A program made the translations under genes and the position numbers. Below the pieces are notes generated by a model, which saw only the letters and a list, made by a program, of their open reading frames with translations, did not search any database and was not told the DNA's origin. A stretch of DNA of 64,000 bases from Rhodamnia argentea (taxonomy: Eukaryota; Streptophyta; Magnoliopsida; Myrtales; Myrtaceae), in contig NC_063151.1 of assembly GCF_020921035.1 (NCBI RefSeq), positions 5,518,001-5,582,000 on the forward strand, in the 5' to 3' direction. The stretch's first letter is position 1, and the number at the start of each line of letters is the position of its first letter. Positions 35,822 to 46,745 of this stretch are shown here, in pieces.

Positions 35822-36415
35822 TCATTCATCATCAGCAGCGGCAGACTTCGAGGTCCCGGTCTTCTTCGGCAAGAGAAGGTTGTGGATGTTGGGCATGACG
35901 CCTCCGTTGGCGATCGTCACGTCCCCAAGAAGCTTGCTCAGCTCCTCGTCGTTCCTCACCGCGAGTTGAATGTGGCGCGGCACGATTCTAGTCTTCTTGT
36001 TGTCCCTCGCCGCATTCCCAGCTAATTCCAGAACCTACAGAGACCAAAACCACAAATCAAGTTCCTTTAGGCCATGAAATTGGACCCCAGATACAGCAAT
36101 ACCGGATTCACCAACAATCCCCAAAAACCTAACCGACTTGTCCCTGAATGATTTCCGAAATCAATTGAATGCTCAAACTAAAAAAGAACGCACGAAGGCC
36201 GAATCTAGAAATCAGCAAAGGCATACCTCAGCCGCGAGGTACTCGAGGACGGCGGCGAGGTAGACCGGAGCTCCGGCGCCGACGCGCTCAGCATACTTGC
36301 CGGCCTTGAGGAACCGAGCAATACGACCCACCGGGAACTGCAGCCCGGCCTTGCTGCTGCGAGACTGAGCTTTCTTCGCCGCTCCCGAACCTAGGGTTTT
36401 GCCTCTACCGGCCAT
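35822..36415 (-). CDS. Histone H2A, canonical type
   Basis: Two exons: 36415-36227 and 36034-35822, 133 residues. The sequence runs [52 protein letters not shown], then after the intron [20 protein letters not shown] and [20 protein letters not shown], ending SAAADDE. The acidic patch and docking region are intact. The tail lacks SQEF (so not H2A.X) and SPKK (so not H2A.W), and the core is not H2A.Z-like. It is therefore replication-type H2A, which pairs with H2B in nucleosomes. One intron between LAAE and VLEL is usual for plant H2A genes. The open frame begins six codons earlier, but MAGRGK is the family start. Confidence 0.96.
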
Positions 36416-36539
36416 GGCAACCGCAAATTGCACGACTGGATCGCGAAACTGCGAACACCGAAGTGGGAGTTGAACGACGGGGAGAGGTCGCTTCGAGGCA
36501 ATATAACGTGGCTTGGCTGCGATCTCAGCCAGGCGAGGA

Positions 36540-36552
36540 ATATATATATAGT
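36540..36552 (-). promoter_or_regulatory. Probable TATA box of the H2A gene
   Basis: A TATATATATA run about 125-135 bp upstream of the H2A ATG on the minus strand; plausible for a replication-type histone promoter. Confidence 0.45.
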
Positions 36553-37627
36553 GCGAGAGATTTGAAATTGGTCCAATGAGGGTGAAGTACGCGGATCGAG
36601 GGCGAAAACCGTTGGATCCCGAAGAATGGGACGGTGAGGATTCGATTTCAGGGGCCAGGGTCGTTTTCCGCGAGGAGGTCTTGACGGGCAGGGGTAGGCC
36701 GGTTCGGGTCGGGAATCAAAATGACGGAAATGGCCTCCGCTTTTCAGGTATTGAACTATTGATTACGTTACGTCTCTTGTGCCGATTACCTCAGACGCGC
36801 GAGAGTTGCCATGTCAGCATGAAATTAGCGTTCTCCGTGGAGAGAAATGACGTGGGCTACATTTAGACCGGTCTAAACGGTTAATCAAATGAAATTTTGG
36901 GTCAATATTACCATACAAGGCATGTGAAGTTTGTCCAATGGAGACAAAGTAAAAGAATTAAAGATAAATTGCTGATAATCTTAGAAGAGTCTTTAGGGTG
37001 TACTTTGTTTCACGACGTCATGGAGTCGACGGTGAGCCTTCGTATCGACGTCGCCGGCAACCGCTTCTCCATCCAAACCCGGTTCGACAATATGGATTGT
37101 TTGTTCTCTCTTTTCTTACTCGCGGTTATGCCTTATCTTCTCATTTACGACTCTCTAGCTCCTCCTCGCGATCATGGTCTCACGAGATCTAAGCTCTCGG
37201 CCATGGCCATAGCCGTTCGAGAGCTTTGACGTCTCGCATTGAAGATCAAGTGAATTGACTTAGCCGAGCCTCGACTCGGTGGCCATGGAGGTGACCGGCC
37301 TCACGCAACCACAACACTGAAGTAAAGGTTAATCATTTGGGCCCCAGATGATTTATGCATGCTCGTTCATGACTTATCCTAATCTTATAGTATAATTCAT
37401 TGTACGTTATAGGGTTATACTAAAAAATAAAATTAGAAATGATTCTTTAAAAAGTTGCAGCAATTCTACTACATGAGAAAAATCAAATTAAGTAAAATGA
37501 TCCAATAATAAAAGATAAAAAAAAATCAAAAGAAAAAAGGAAATAGTGAATGTGAAGTTATGCACAAATTTAATTTGAAAAGAAATCAGTTAAGGAAAAT
37601 TCTACGACATGTTGATGTCATGGACCG
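36553..37627. other. Gene-free stretch upstream of H2A
   Basis: No gene supported. Short plus-strand ORFs at 36576-36866 and 36897-37229 have no recognisable domain. Confidence 0.35.
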
Positions 37628-39640
37628 ATCGATCTAGCGTTTTCATATTCGTGCAGCCTTAAGAATTTCTTCTTAAATCAACCTTTCTCAGACACTTGCA
37701 TTCACAAGGATCGTAGAGAGAAAAACTCTGAAGAGAGAAGTATAGATTGTATTAACATGTGAGATGATACAAATGAATACAGCTAATGATTTTTGTATTG
37801 CTTCCTCGTGAGCCTCCCTCATGCCAACTTCCTCCGATGGCTTAGATCGTCAAAAGTAGACATGTGAACCTTAGTAGCCAAATCATAAGCTCTACGACAC
37901 ACCGCTTCTTCAACAATATGCCATGAAGGTGGTACTGTAGGCACCGCACATTATACGAATGCGGGAATTCGGAGACAACGCTCCCGAAACGGGGATCCCG
38001 CCGCCCGATCGGTGGGCGGGGGTTTCGCTCATCGATGAGCGGATGACCGCCCTACTCGCCGGTGAGCGGGCGGGGGTTTGGGGGCAACGCCCCCGAAACA
38101 ATAACGGGTTTGGGTTTGTGTTTAAGTTGGCCCGTTTATTGTGGGATAAAAGGGATTTTGGATAGGCTTAGGTTTTGGACCCATTTTTAGGTCATATATA
38201 TTGTGTTCGTATGAGAAATCATTGTAACGAATTGTGCGGCTATAAATCTAAATCATATTGAAATCTTTTTGCATGACGTAATCTTATTCTAGGAAGAACC
38301 CGAGTAAACCGTGCGTCATCTATTTTTCTATTATCCGTGTGATTATTCGGATTCAGATTAAGATACAATCTATCAATCAAGGCCTCCAACCCAGACATAA
38401 ACTCAAGCCTCAATTTATCCATTTATATTTGATCGAGTCGCTAGAGATCATTTTCATTATTAAAAGGTCGCACAAGGGTGAAATCTTCTCTATATGGAAA
38501 TAGAGCTCGAATAGAGTCTTGAATCTCATTCTTGACAGCTATATCTCTTTAAGTACCTTGAACTGGCCTCAAAGAAAGTTCCAGTTAGTGATGTAATGTT
38601 ATTCTCCTATTATCTTCCACTAAATTTAAATAGAAGTCTCTCATAAGCCAAACAAATACAGGAGAGAACTCTCCCAACCCAAAAGCATTACTCCCCCAAA
38701 CACTTTCATACTAATACGGTTGGTCATCTGAATAAAAAGAGATAGTTGATCCAGTGCATCTTCATCAATCCCCCATCTGGTTGTAGAAGAAACTGCTACA
38801 CAAGAGGACGGCCAGAGAAAATATTCATGTGTTGTATGTTCTCATTTGATCATAACCATCAATCCCTTCAATGTCCAAAAAAAATAAATAAATAAATAAG
38901 AGACCGTGGTCGGTTCCATCAAGCTCTTCTCTTCAACGGAGCGCTCCACAACAAGAGCCCCTTAGTGCATGGCTGGTGGGTTGATGCTACTTGGAATCCA
39001 CTGCATAGGCTGGTTTAAAATTGTTATATTTATATTAGTTATGATATCCATAATATTTAAGCTTTTAGAATAGTTGGAATGATTCCACAATATCTCACAT
39101 CCACGAAACTCTTACATATTGGATTTGAGCTCATGCACCTCGGCTTGGAACTCCCCCTTTCCAGCCTCAAGCCCTTGGACTCTGTCAAACAAGTCCTCAA
39201 CCACGCCCCCTATGGTGATATTCAATTTCGCCACACGAGTCTCCACCTCATGCACCATATCCCTCGAACCCTCATGGTTCCTCTTTGCCTTGACGGTTGA
39301 TTGCTCGGTGGCCCTTCCACATCATTCCTCAACGTCGATCTAGTGTTTCTTATGTCATGCGCCGATTCCCTTACCCATGTGGCCTTAGGAACTTCTTCTT
39401 AAAACAGTCTTTCTCACCTATTCACACTTACAAGGATCGTAGAGAGAGAAACTTTATAGAGAGAAGATCTGAATTGTATTAACTTGTGAAATGATACAAG
39501 TGAAGGGGAGATAACCCCTATATATGCAAAAACTCCATCAATTACAACACCTCCCCATCCACCAATTACATTACACCTCCCTAGCAACCAACCGCATTTA
39601 CAAGAACTCTCTAGAATATAGTACATTTACAAGATTGGCT
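37628..39640 (-). mobile_element. LTR-retrotransposon fossil, partial and broken
   Basis: Two direct repeats about 1.7 kb apart (about 37628-37790 and 39330-39507) share text such as 'acaaggatcgtagagag' and 'ttgtattaac.tgtgaaatgatacaa'. Read on the minus strand they look like the 3' half of LTRs of one element. Between about 39080 and 39330, minus-strand translation resembles the heptad-rich start of a gag protein (VEDLFDRVQGLEAGKGEFQA). No protease, integrase or polymerase region is visible, so this is a heavily decayed remnant. A different LTR-like piece in plus orientation sits inside it (next entry). Confidence 0.5.
37930..38375 (+). mobile_element. Solo or partial LTR fossil, probably Ty1-copia type
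   Basis: A GC-rich palindromic part (about 37960-38100, with 'gggggcaacgcccccgaaac') is followed by an AT-rich TATA-like part (about 38190-38250, 'cggctataaatc') and a tail with 'gacgtaatcttattctagga'. This layout resembles plant copia LTRs. It appears inserted in the older fossil around it. Family call is from general resemblance only. Confidence 0.4.
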
Positions 39641-40981
39641 GTTCTAAAAATATTCTAGAGAATTCAATAGAGATGTTTGTTCTTTTCGGATGGTTCACGG
39701 TATTTCGAGCTTAAATACCTCCATGACATGGAGCCCCAATGACTAATAAATAGTACGCAGCTCAATTAAAACGAGTTAAAATATGGATATGAATTAAATT
39801 CATTTTTTGACCAAAAGAATTAAATTCATTTGGACTCACTTTTACATTTGGTTAAATTTTTATGACTCTTTTCAATTCACTCATAAAATTTGATTGAGCC
39901 ATTTAAAACCCAACCTGGTAAGTAGAGTGGCAAAATGGGTGAGTAGACCCAACCTTCTTTGCCACCTCTAGTCATATTGTTAAACGCAAGCGACGAAATC
40001 CTCAAGCGAAGGAAAGAAAATTTGTCGATATTTTCTTGGCAATGAGGTGATCGAATCTAAAGAATTGCCCAAGCCGTCCATTTTAAAAGAAGCATGTATT
40101 TGATAATAGAGTCATAATCATCTTCACGTCTTATCAATTGAGTCAATCCAGCCCATTTTAGTCAATTGTGACCGGTGACGGTACTTGGTAATAAAAGAAA
40201 AGAAAATAAATAAAGAAAATTTAAAAAAATTGTCCAAGCTAGTGTCGCCTGTCCTACGTGGCACTATTGGTGTCTATGTCGATGATTTCGAGCTAAAATT
40301 GATCGGATGAGCTCAATTGACAAAATGTGAAGATGATTATAACTCAGTTAGCAAAATTGAAAGGTTTATAATCGAATTAAGAACTTTTTAGATGATTTTC
40401 TCCTCTTGATCAAATCTAGTTCTCAATTGACCCATCAACAGATCGAACACAAGATCGTGCCTAAAGTATCTTATCCCAATTCGCTTGCTAATCGGGCAAA
40501 TCTCCCCGAAATAAACATCTGTGTGTTTGTAGTTCAAATCTTGATAGGCTTGAATGGGCTCAACCGGCTATTAAGACCAGTGATCACCTCTAGTTCTTAC
40601 GTAAAAAGCATGTCCTGCTGCGAGCTATCAAATTTGGCGAGTTGGACATGTCTTAGGACGCATTTTGTTTAGTCCATTTAGACAAGATGAGGTACATCAC
40701 TTGACCAACGTAAAACAACTCAACTCGGTGGTCAACTCTACGGTGGGCCTTGGGTTTGCATCTAAGTAGCTCGGTCATATTTACGGTCGGCCCATTTGGA
40801 TCGCGGGCCTTCAGCTTACAACCCCTATTACCAAGCAAAGGTCTGCTTCTATGAAAAACGGCAATGACACTAATTACAAAACATAGCCAGAATTATTCGA
40901 GAGAAAAATGATTTGCAAAATGACACGTCATATTTCTCGTGGGTTCTCGAATATGACCGGCTTGTTTAAACGTCCTGTTTT
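39641..40981. other. Gene-free stretch downstream of the DUF1218 gene
   Basis: Holds a decayed arm of the inverted-repeat element family (about 40150-40400) and the DUF1218 3' UTR at the right. No gene supported. Confidence 0.35.
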
Positions 40982-42788
40982 CTATCGAGGGCGAGCTTCG
41001 ACTTCGCCGGCTTCGTCTCTCTCGAAGCTGACGACCGACGAGACGTAAAGAATTACACACAAGAGGCCATGAACAAAGCATAGAGCCCCGCCGATCGACA
41101 GGAAATGGGGATGCGAGAACCTGCACGATTCTTGCAATTTGGAGTTCTCTAACATGCCGAAGACCAGCATCGGGAATCCAACGGCGGCGATGATCCTGTC
41201 GGTTTGGCAACAGTACTTAGAGCTTGATTACAGAGCTCGAAAGTAAAAGTCAACTCAGGCCCAAAAATAAAAGACTGTATAATCTCGTAGGGAGATCTTT
41301 AAAGATCTTTGGCCTTAACAAAAAAAGAAAGAGGAAAAAGCAAAAAAAATTATTTAAAAAAAATCAAAAAATATTAAAATTTTATTTGAAATGGTTCACG
41401 TTAGTATCAGTCGGCCAAATGAACTGAATTGACATAATTGCGAAATTTTTAGGAGTCAGTTGACCGAAAAAAAAAGTTTAGGACTGAATTAGCACAATTC
41501 CGATACGTTTAGGATATTTTGGTAATTTTCCCCCATATATGTGTGAAAGGAAGTGATACTTTGTTTTCCATACGAAAATCATAGCTATGATGGCCAAAAA
41601 ATAAAAATCTAAGCTAGACGAGATAGGTCGCTTTCGATATAAAAATTGTCAAATTAGTCAAGTTAAGTCCTTTGGTCCTAACAAAAAAAGAAAGAAAGAA
41701 AAATAAAAAAATTATTTAAAAATAAAAAATCGAAAAAATATTAAAATTTTATTTAAAATGGTCCACATTAGTGTCAGTCGGTCAAATGGACTGAATTGAT
41801 ATAATTGCAAAATTTTAGTACTCGATTGATAGGAAAAAAAAAGTTTAGGATTGAATTGGCATAATTCCGATACGTTTAGGATATTTTGGTAATTTTCCCC
41901 CACATATGTGTGAAAGGAACTGATACTTTGTTTTCGATACGAAAATCATAGCCATGAAGGCCAAAAAATAAAAATCTAAGCTAGACGAGGTAGGTCGCTT
42001 TCGATATAAATGAAAGAAAATATAGGAGATATAATTCAATTCTCGAGTTCTCCGGAAACAATTTCGGCACAGAGTGTTGAACCTTTTATAACTTTTCGAA
42101 ATTGTCTTGAATCAAATCGAGCCATAGGAACCATTAGATTCAAGTTCGAGCCGGTTCGGTTCAGCTCGGCCTCGAACTGGTTTCGGGTTACCCTCGACAG
42201 CCGTGCAATGAAAAAATCGTTGGCTGGACCTCAAGGATTAAGCAATTCAAAGCGTTGAATGGTAAATTTCGAGTAGAGCCAACATATCGAGAGCTCAACC
42301 AAGTGCGCTGGTCAGAACCTCAACCTATACACTGGGGACGAAGTAGCAAAGACAAGAAAGGTCAAAGAAGGAACGTGGGAGTTTGATTCGGACGTACCAG
42401 GAGGCGATGAGGCAAGCGAACCAGAGCTGCGTGTTGGAGGTGGACTTCTCGAGCTCGTCCATGGAGCAAATGCAGATGCACCCTCCGAGCAAGTTCGAGG
42501 CGACGTGGGCGAGAGCGAGAAGCACCGTCGCCGCCAGCGCAAGCTCGAACGCGTGGCTCCTCAGCTCTTTGCACGCCAAACTCTTACTGCTCTTTTGCAC
42601 CTGCTTTTTCATCACACGATCTTAGTCGAACTGGGGACGCCAAAAACGCACCCACATACAGTAAAGAGGAAGTGAGTGTATCTGTACCGTACCTTGTTCT
42701 TGGCAGCTTCTGCTTCAATAGCAAGAACTCCAGCGAGTATGTCCATGGCGACGACCAAGAGGCAAACAAATGCTCTCACATTGGCCAT
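40982..42788 (-). CDS. Four-TM DUF1218 protein (MWL/lignin-modifier family)
   Basis: Three exons on the minus strand: 42788-42693, 42600-42398 and 41195-40982, 170 residues, junctions in phase (0, then 2). It begins MANVRAFVCLLVVAMDILAG with a signal-anchor-like segment, then ELALAATVLLALAHVASNLL, GGCICIC, ACLIASWIIAAVGFPMLVFG, NSKLQESC and FLSIGGALCFVHGLLCVILY. These cysteines, the four hydrophobic segments and the length match plant DUF1218 proteins. Two Arabidopsis members, MWL-1 and MWL-2 (Modifying Wall Lignin), affect lignin content and composition; the molecular activity is unknown, and whether this copy is an MWL orthologue is not settled here. The 5' leader has a (TTC/GAA)n tract (about 42823-42858). 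Intron 2 (1.2 kb) contains a tandem duplication. Confidence 0.88.
41300..42010. repeat. Tandem duplication (367-bp period) in DUF1218 intron 2
   Basis: Two direct copies, about 41305-41640 and 41672-42007, both running from 'aacaaaaaaagaaag' through 'ccgatacgtttaggatatt' to 'gacgag.taggtcgctttc'. Each copy includes one arm of the 'gtttaggac' inverted-repeat family. They differ at scattered bases and small gaps. Confidence 0.85.
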
Positions 42789-42822
42789 CTCCTTGCTGCT
42801 CCAAATCAAGAAAATGAGTTTC

Positions 42823-42860
42823 TTGAAGAAGATGAAGAAGAAGAAGAAGAAGAAGAAGGA
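42823..42860. repeat. (GAA)n tract in the DUF1218 5' leader
   Basis: A near-perfect GAA run on the plus strand, read as TTC repeats in the leader of the minus-strand gene, 35-72 bp upstream of its ATG. Pyrimidine-rich leaders are common in plant genes. Confidence 0.8.
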
Positions 42861-42959
42861 AAGGGAGCTACAGTGGGACCTTTCAGAGGGACTTATGCCG
42901 GCGAGTTTCACGTGAGGAGACACTGTGAGCAGAGGTTGGCGAAATGGTCTAAAGCTCAT

Positions 42960-43610
42960 ATATTAACACATATTAAATAGTGCGGGTCATAAACGGGTTG
43001 CATTTAATTTTAAGAACAAGCTTAAGTGGATCATAATTGAATTACTTAATAACTTAATAGGTTTTAAATGGATTTTAAATGAGTAATAAATGAATTATCT
43101 AACTATCTTAAGTGAGTCATCAATAATTTTTTTATTCTTTATTTTTTATTTTTTTTACTTTTTATTTTATTTTATTTTTTCATTTACAAGATCCGGTAGG
43201 GTCTCCGGCAGATCGTTGCCTGCTGCCAGTCGCGGGTTGTCGATCGATCACCGGTCGTTCATTGACCGGTCACCACCGTAGGTTGTAGAAGAAAAAAAAA
43301 ATAGAATAAAATTATGAAAATACAAAAAGAATCAATTTAAAAAAAATTACGAAAAAAATATCCATTATGTTTGTATTGCGTGGGAGGGTTTTATCAATAT
43401 AATTTTTCTAAAAATCATAAGAAACATTTTTCCTAAATTGTGTTAAATATAGAAGTGTTTTAGCAATATGGATTGATCGGGTATGGGTCGAGAAATTTAC
43501 ACTAGGCATAAATGGATTATAGACAATTTAAAGGGTTGATTTGGATCGAATTATTTATAATCCGACGTGACTCAAATCTGACACATCCATTTGACAGATC
43601 TAACGACGAA
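42960..43610. mobile_element. Non-autonomous element with ATGGGTC-like repeats
   Basis: The left part has 'gcgggtcataaacgggttg' and 'taagtggatcataattgaatt'; the right part ends 'cacatccatttgacagatct' (about 43580-43600). It resembles the blocks at 2150-2345 and 3405-3565. A T-rich low-complexity stretch lies inside (43125-43185). No coding capacity. Confidence 0.4.
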
Positions 43611-44495
43611 TCGAAGTAACAACAAAAGGGTAAAGTCACGAATCTCGATCATGACCGGCCCTCTCTTGTCTGGTTTATTTCTTCTTCTTTTTTCCCTTTT
43701 TCCGGAATGACCTCGTATGGCGATGGACTCAGGAGATCAACTTTTTGTCCAAACAAATCTGTGTTCAGTGCAATCATGTCCATCGTCTTCCCCGCCGAAT
43801 CAGACTCTTTTCGTGGGATTTACAGTGTTCTCGGTTTTGCTTTTTCTCACATGCAAAAAGTCACTCATTCCCTTTCCCGTTCATATACAATGTATACACG
43901 AGATTTGTTAAAGTTCGTACATTTTGAAAGACTTTTAGGTACTGCATGTCGAGGAAAAGTCGAAACAAGAGCTTTCTTTTAAGTGATCTTTGAACCTGTT
44001 TTTTTTTTTTTTTCACTTTCTTCCTTTTGATGATGCTATTGGATTCTTCACGTTGCTTTTTTGTTTGTTTGTTTGTTTGTTCATCTTTTACAGTGACTGA
44101 ACTTTTCTGGGTTGAGCATCATTGCTTTCCAGACTCTGTATGGGATGATCTGCTCTCTCAACATGAACGAACAACAAACCAATGATCAGTCCCAAGCATT
44201 AGCTCAACCAGAAAGGTGCAATTTTCTTGACCCAACAGTGAGACAGCACGGTAAATTTTCAACCGCAGGCTGTGGCGAGTAGTCCAGCCAGATCGAAGCG
44301 AATGCTTAAATTAGATTGCAGCAAAGTCCTTGTTTGGTTTACAGCATCTTTCACCCCAAATGACCTCGGGGCCGTGTCCATCACCTCACGGGTGAACTAA
44401 CCAAACGCACATGCACAGAGCAGCTTGCTCGCTGTCATGGAGATTGTTCGAGCTAAGATCCCACAGATCATCTCTACAAGTTTTGGAGTAACTGC

Positions 44496-45010
44496 ATAAA
44501 AAGTCTTAAACTTATTGCAATTGTGTCAATTCAATCCTAAACCTTTTTTCGGTTCAATTTATTTATTTTTATTATTTATTTATTTCTTTCTTTGTTTTTT
44601 CCCTTCCTCCGTCTTCCTGACCGGCTAAAGGTGAGGGCTAGCGGAAGCACGCTTGCCAGAGGCCGGCGAGGTCGACGCTGCCGGCCCTCGTCTCTGGCCG
44701 GTCCTCGAGGTTGGGCGACCGGCTAAAGGAAAAAGAAAGAAGGAAAGCAAAAAAAAAAGAAAAGAAAATATAAACATAAAGTTCGTAAAATATTAAATAT
44801 TATTAAAAAACATCCACGTTAACCCCGTCTGCGTCACGTGGGATGGCCAACATTCACATTCGCAATTCCGGCCAAAATTGGCGGGATGAACTAAATTGGT
44901 ATAAATAGAAAAGATTTAGGACTCAATTTGCAAAAAAAAAAAATGATTTATGTCTAAATTGATACAATTATAATAAGTTTAGTATTTTTTTCTTGATAAT
45001 TTTTCCCAAA
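44496..45010. mobile_element. MITE of the 'GTCCTAAAC' family
   Basis: The left end has AAAAAGTCTTAAACTTATTG (about 44499-44518). The right end carries the inverted form 'ataataagtttagtatttt' (about 44970-44989). A GC-rich self-complementary centre (about 44610-44730, 'gaccggctaaagg' and 'gaccggctaaagga') is bracketed by A/T runs, as in the 285-1015 element. I could not identify a target duplication. Confidence 0.55.
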
Positions 45011-46507
45011 AATTCTATATCCATGTTTTCACCACCAATCAGCCACACCTTTTGCTTTTATCATCAGTGCTGAATAACGATGAGGCCTCTGGTTTTGCCT
45101 TAAAGCCTTAAAGCCTCGGAACCATCCACCATATAAGACAACGCATTGAGTAAATGAGCTGGAAGTGGCCGTACGGGCAAGGTCCGGTAGGCGTGGAATT
45201 GCTGGGAGATCTTGCTGCTACATGGCCTACTACTGCTCGAGCCTCAAGTGCCCATTAATTTTTGGGCCTTGCCCAGTTCATCAAGGCCTGTTGGGCCTAC
45301 CATGCCCAAAAATAGGGGAACGAAATGAGTTGATGGCCCCTCGTTCATGATTGCCTGATCTTTTCTTTTACTTCTCTTCTGACTTTTTAAAAGCTTTTAG
45401 AGTTTAAAGTCAAGACTTTTATTTTTAATGTGGAATACCATGAACCCTTGAAAAAAAAAAAAAATACGTTGACAGCTGGGATGGACTTTTGGTTTTGGGA
45501 TTGAACTCAGGCTCGGAACTTCACTAAAAGCAAGGGAAAGAAGTGACATCATATATAAAGAAAAGGACTCGAATGTAAGCTCTCCTCTGGAATTGTTTTC
45601 GGGTTTGGTGGAATTGGATCAAGAGTACCCCTTACAATTGAATTAGGAACTGCCGCTAGAAAGGGAACTAAATCCGATCCCGCTTGACTTTCTTTGCCTA
45701 GGAAATCCGGGATGAATACCCGTTCGTAGAGTGATAGTAGCTGTGAAAGTCTACGGTGTGATTGAATCAGTAATCACTCCTACCCTTGTTCATGTTCAAG
45801 ATTTTCTAACTATTCAATCATCCCTTGCTCGCGTAAGCGGTCTCACTGCTTTCCTAATTTGATTGGTGATGGGGGACTTCTGGCATTGGAGACATGCCTC
45901 TCATTGGTTCAACAACCCAAGTTCGTTTCCAACCAACATTTTAAATCATCCCCAATCATTTCCAGTTAAAAAGTAATTTTTTGTTTTTGTTTCTGTTTCA
46001 GACTACCCGAATGGCACAATTCCAATCTTTTTAGGACGTAGCGCTTTCGTACCTTATCTTATCTTATTCTTATGATGATTGTCTATGACGTTTTAAGTTC
46101 TCCAAAACCATAGGATATATTGAATCCTAGATGTTGTGATCTCTTACGAGTGCTTGACTAATCTGTATTGAGGAGCATAATTTTGAGAGGGATTAAGAGC
46201 AATGCTTACTTAGCTATAAATCTTAGTTATTAGAGAAATAAAATAGGCCACATGGCTTTCTAGGCCTTTTAAAGTGGTGAGGACACTGCAGTTTGACAAC
46301 ATCACTTGGGCAACTCCATGTTACTCAATTATAATCATTTCATAGCTATGATTTCGACACACTAACTTATGAAATGCTCCTTTCACTCACACAGTTCACC
46401 CCTATTGCTGCCACTCACATAATTTTTAAATCTCCAATGACAACAGTTTAATACTATCAAGTGTAAATTAGGGGGAAAACAAGCTCCCAAAATTGCTGAA
46501 AGCTATG

Positions 46508-46745
46508 GCTCTATTTGTTTCACGAAAAATGGATATTTAAAAAATATGTTTTCGAAAATGATTGTTTGTATTGTTTGGAATAATTGCCCAAAAAAAGTTC
46601 TTCATTATCGACAATAATTTATGTCTAAATATTTTTGTAAATAATGAATTTTTTTTTTCTTTTATTGATTTTGTGAGCAATATAATTGATATTTTTAAGA
46701 AAATATGTGTCGAATAATTCATCTTTCACGAAGTAAACGGAGCAT
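46508..46745. mobile_element. Small MITE, about 240 bp
   Basis: The left end reads CTCTATTTGTTTCACGAAAA (about 46510). The reverse complement of the right end (about 46741) reads GCTCCGTTTACTTCGTGAAA. It is related to the elements at 25430 and 58318. The inside is AT-rich with no coding capacity. Confidence 0.55.
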
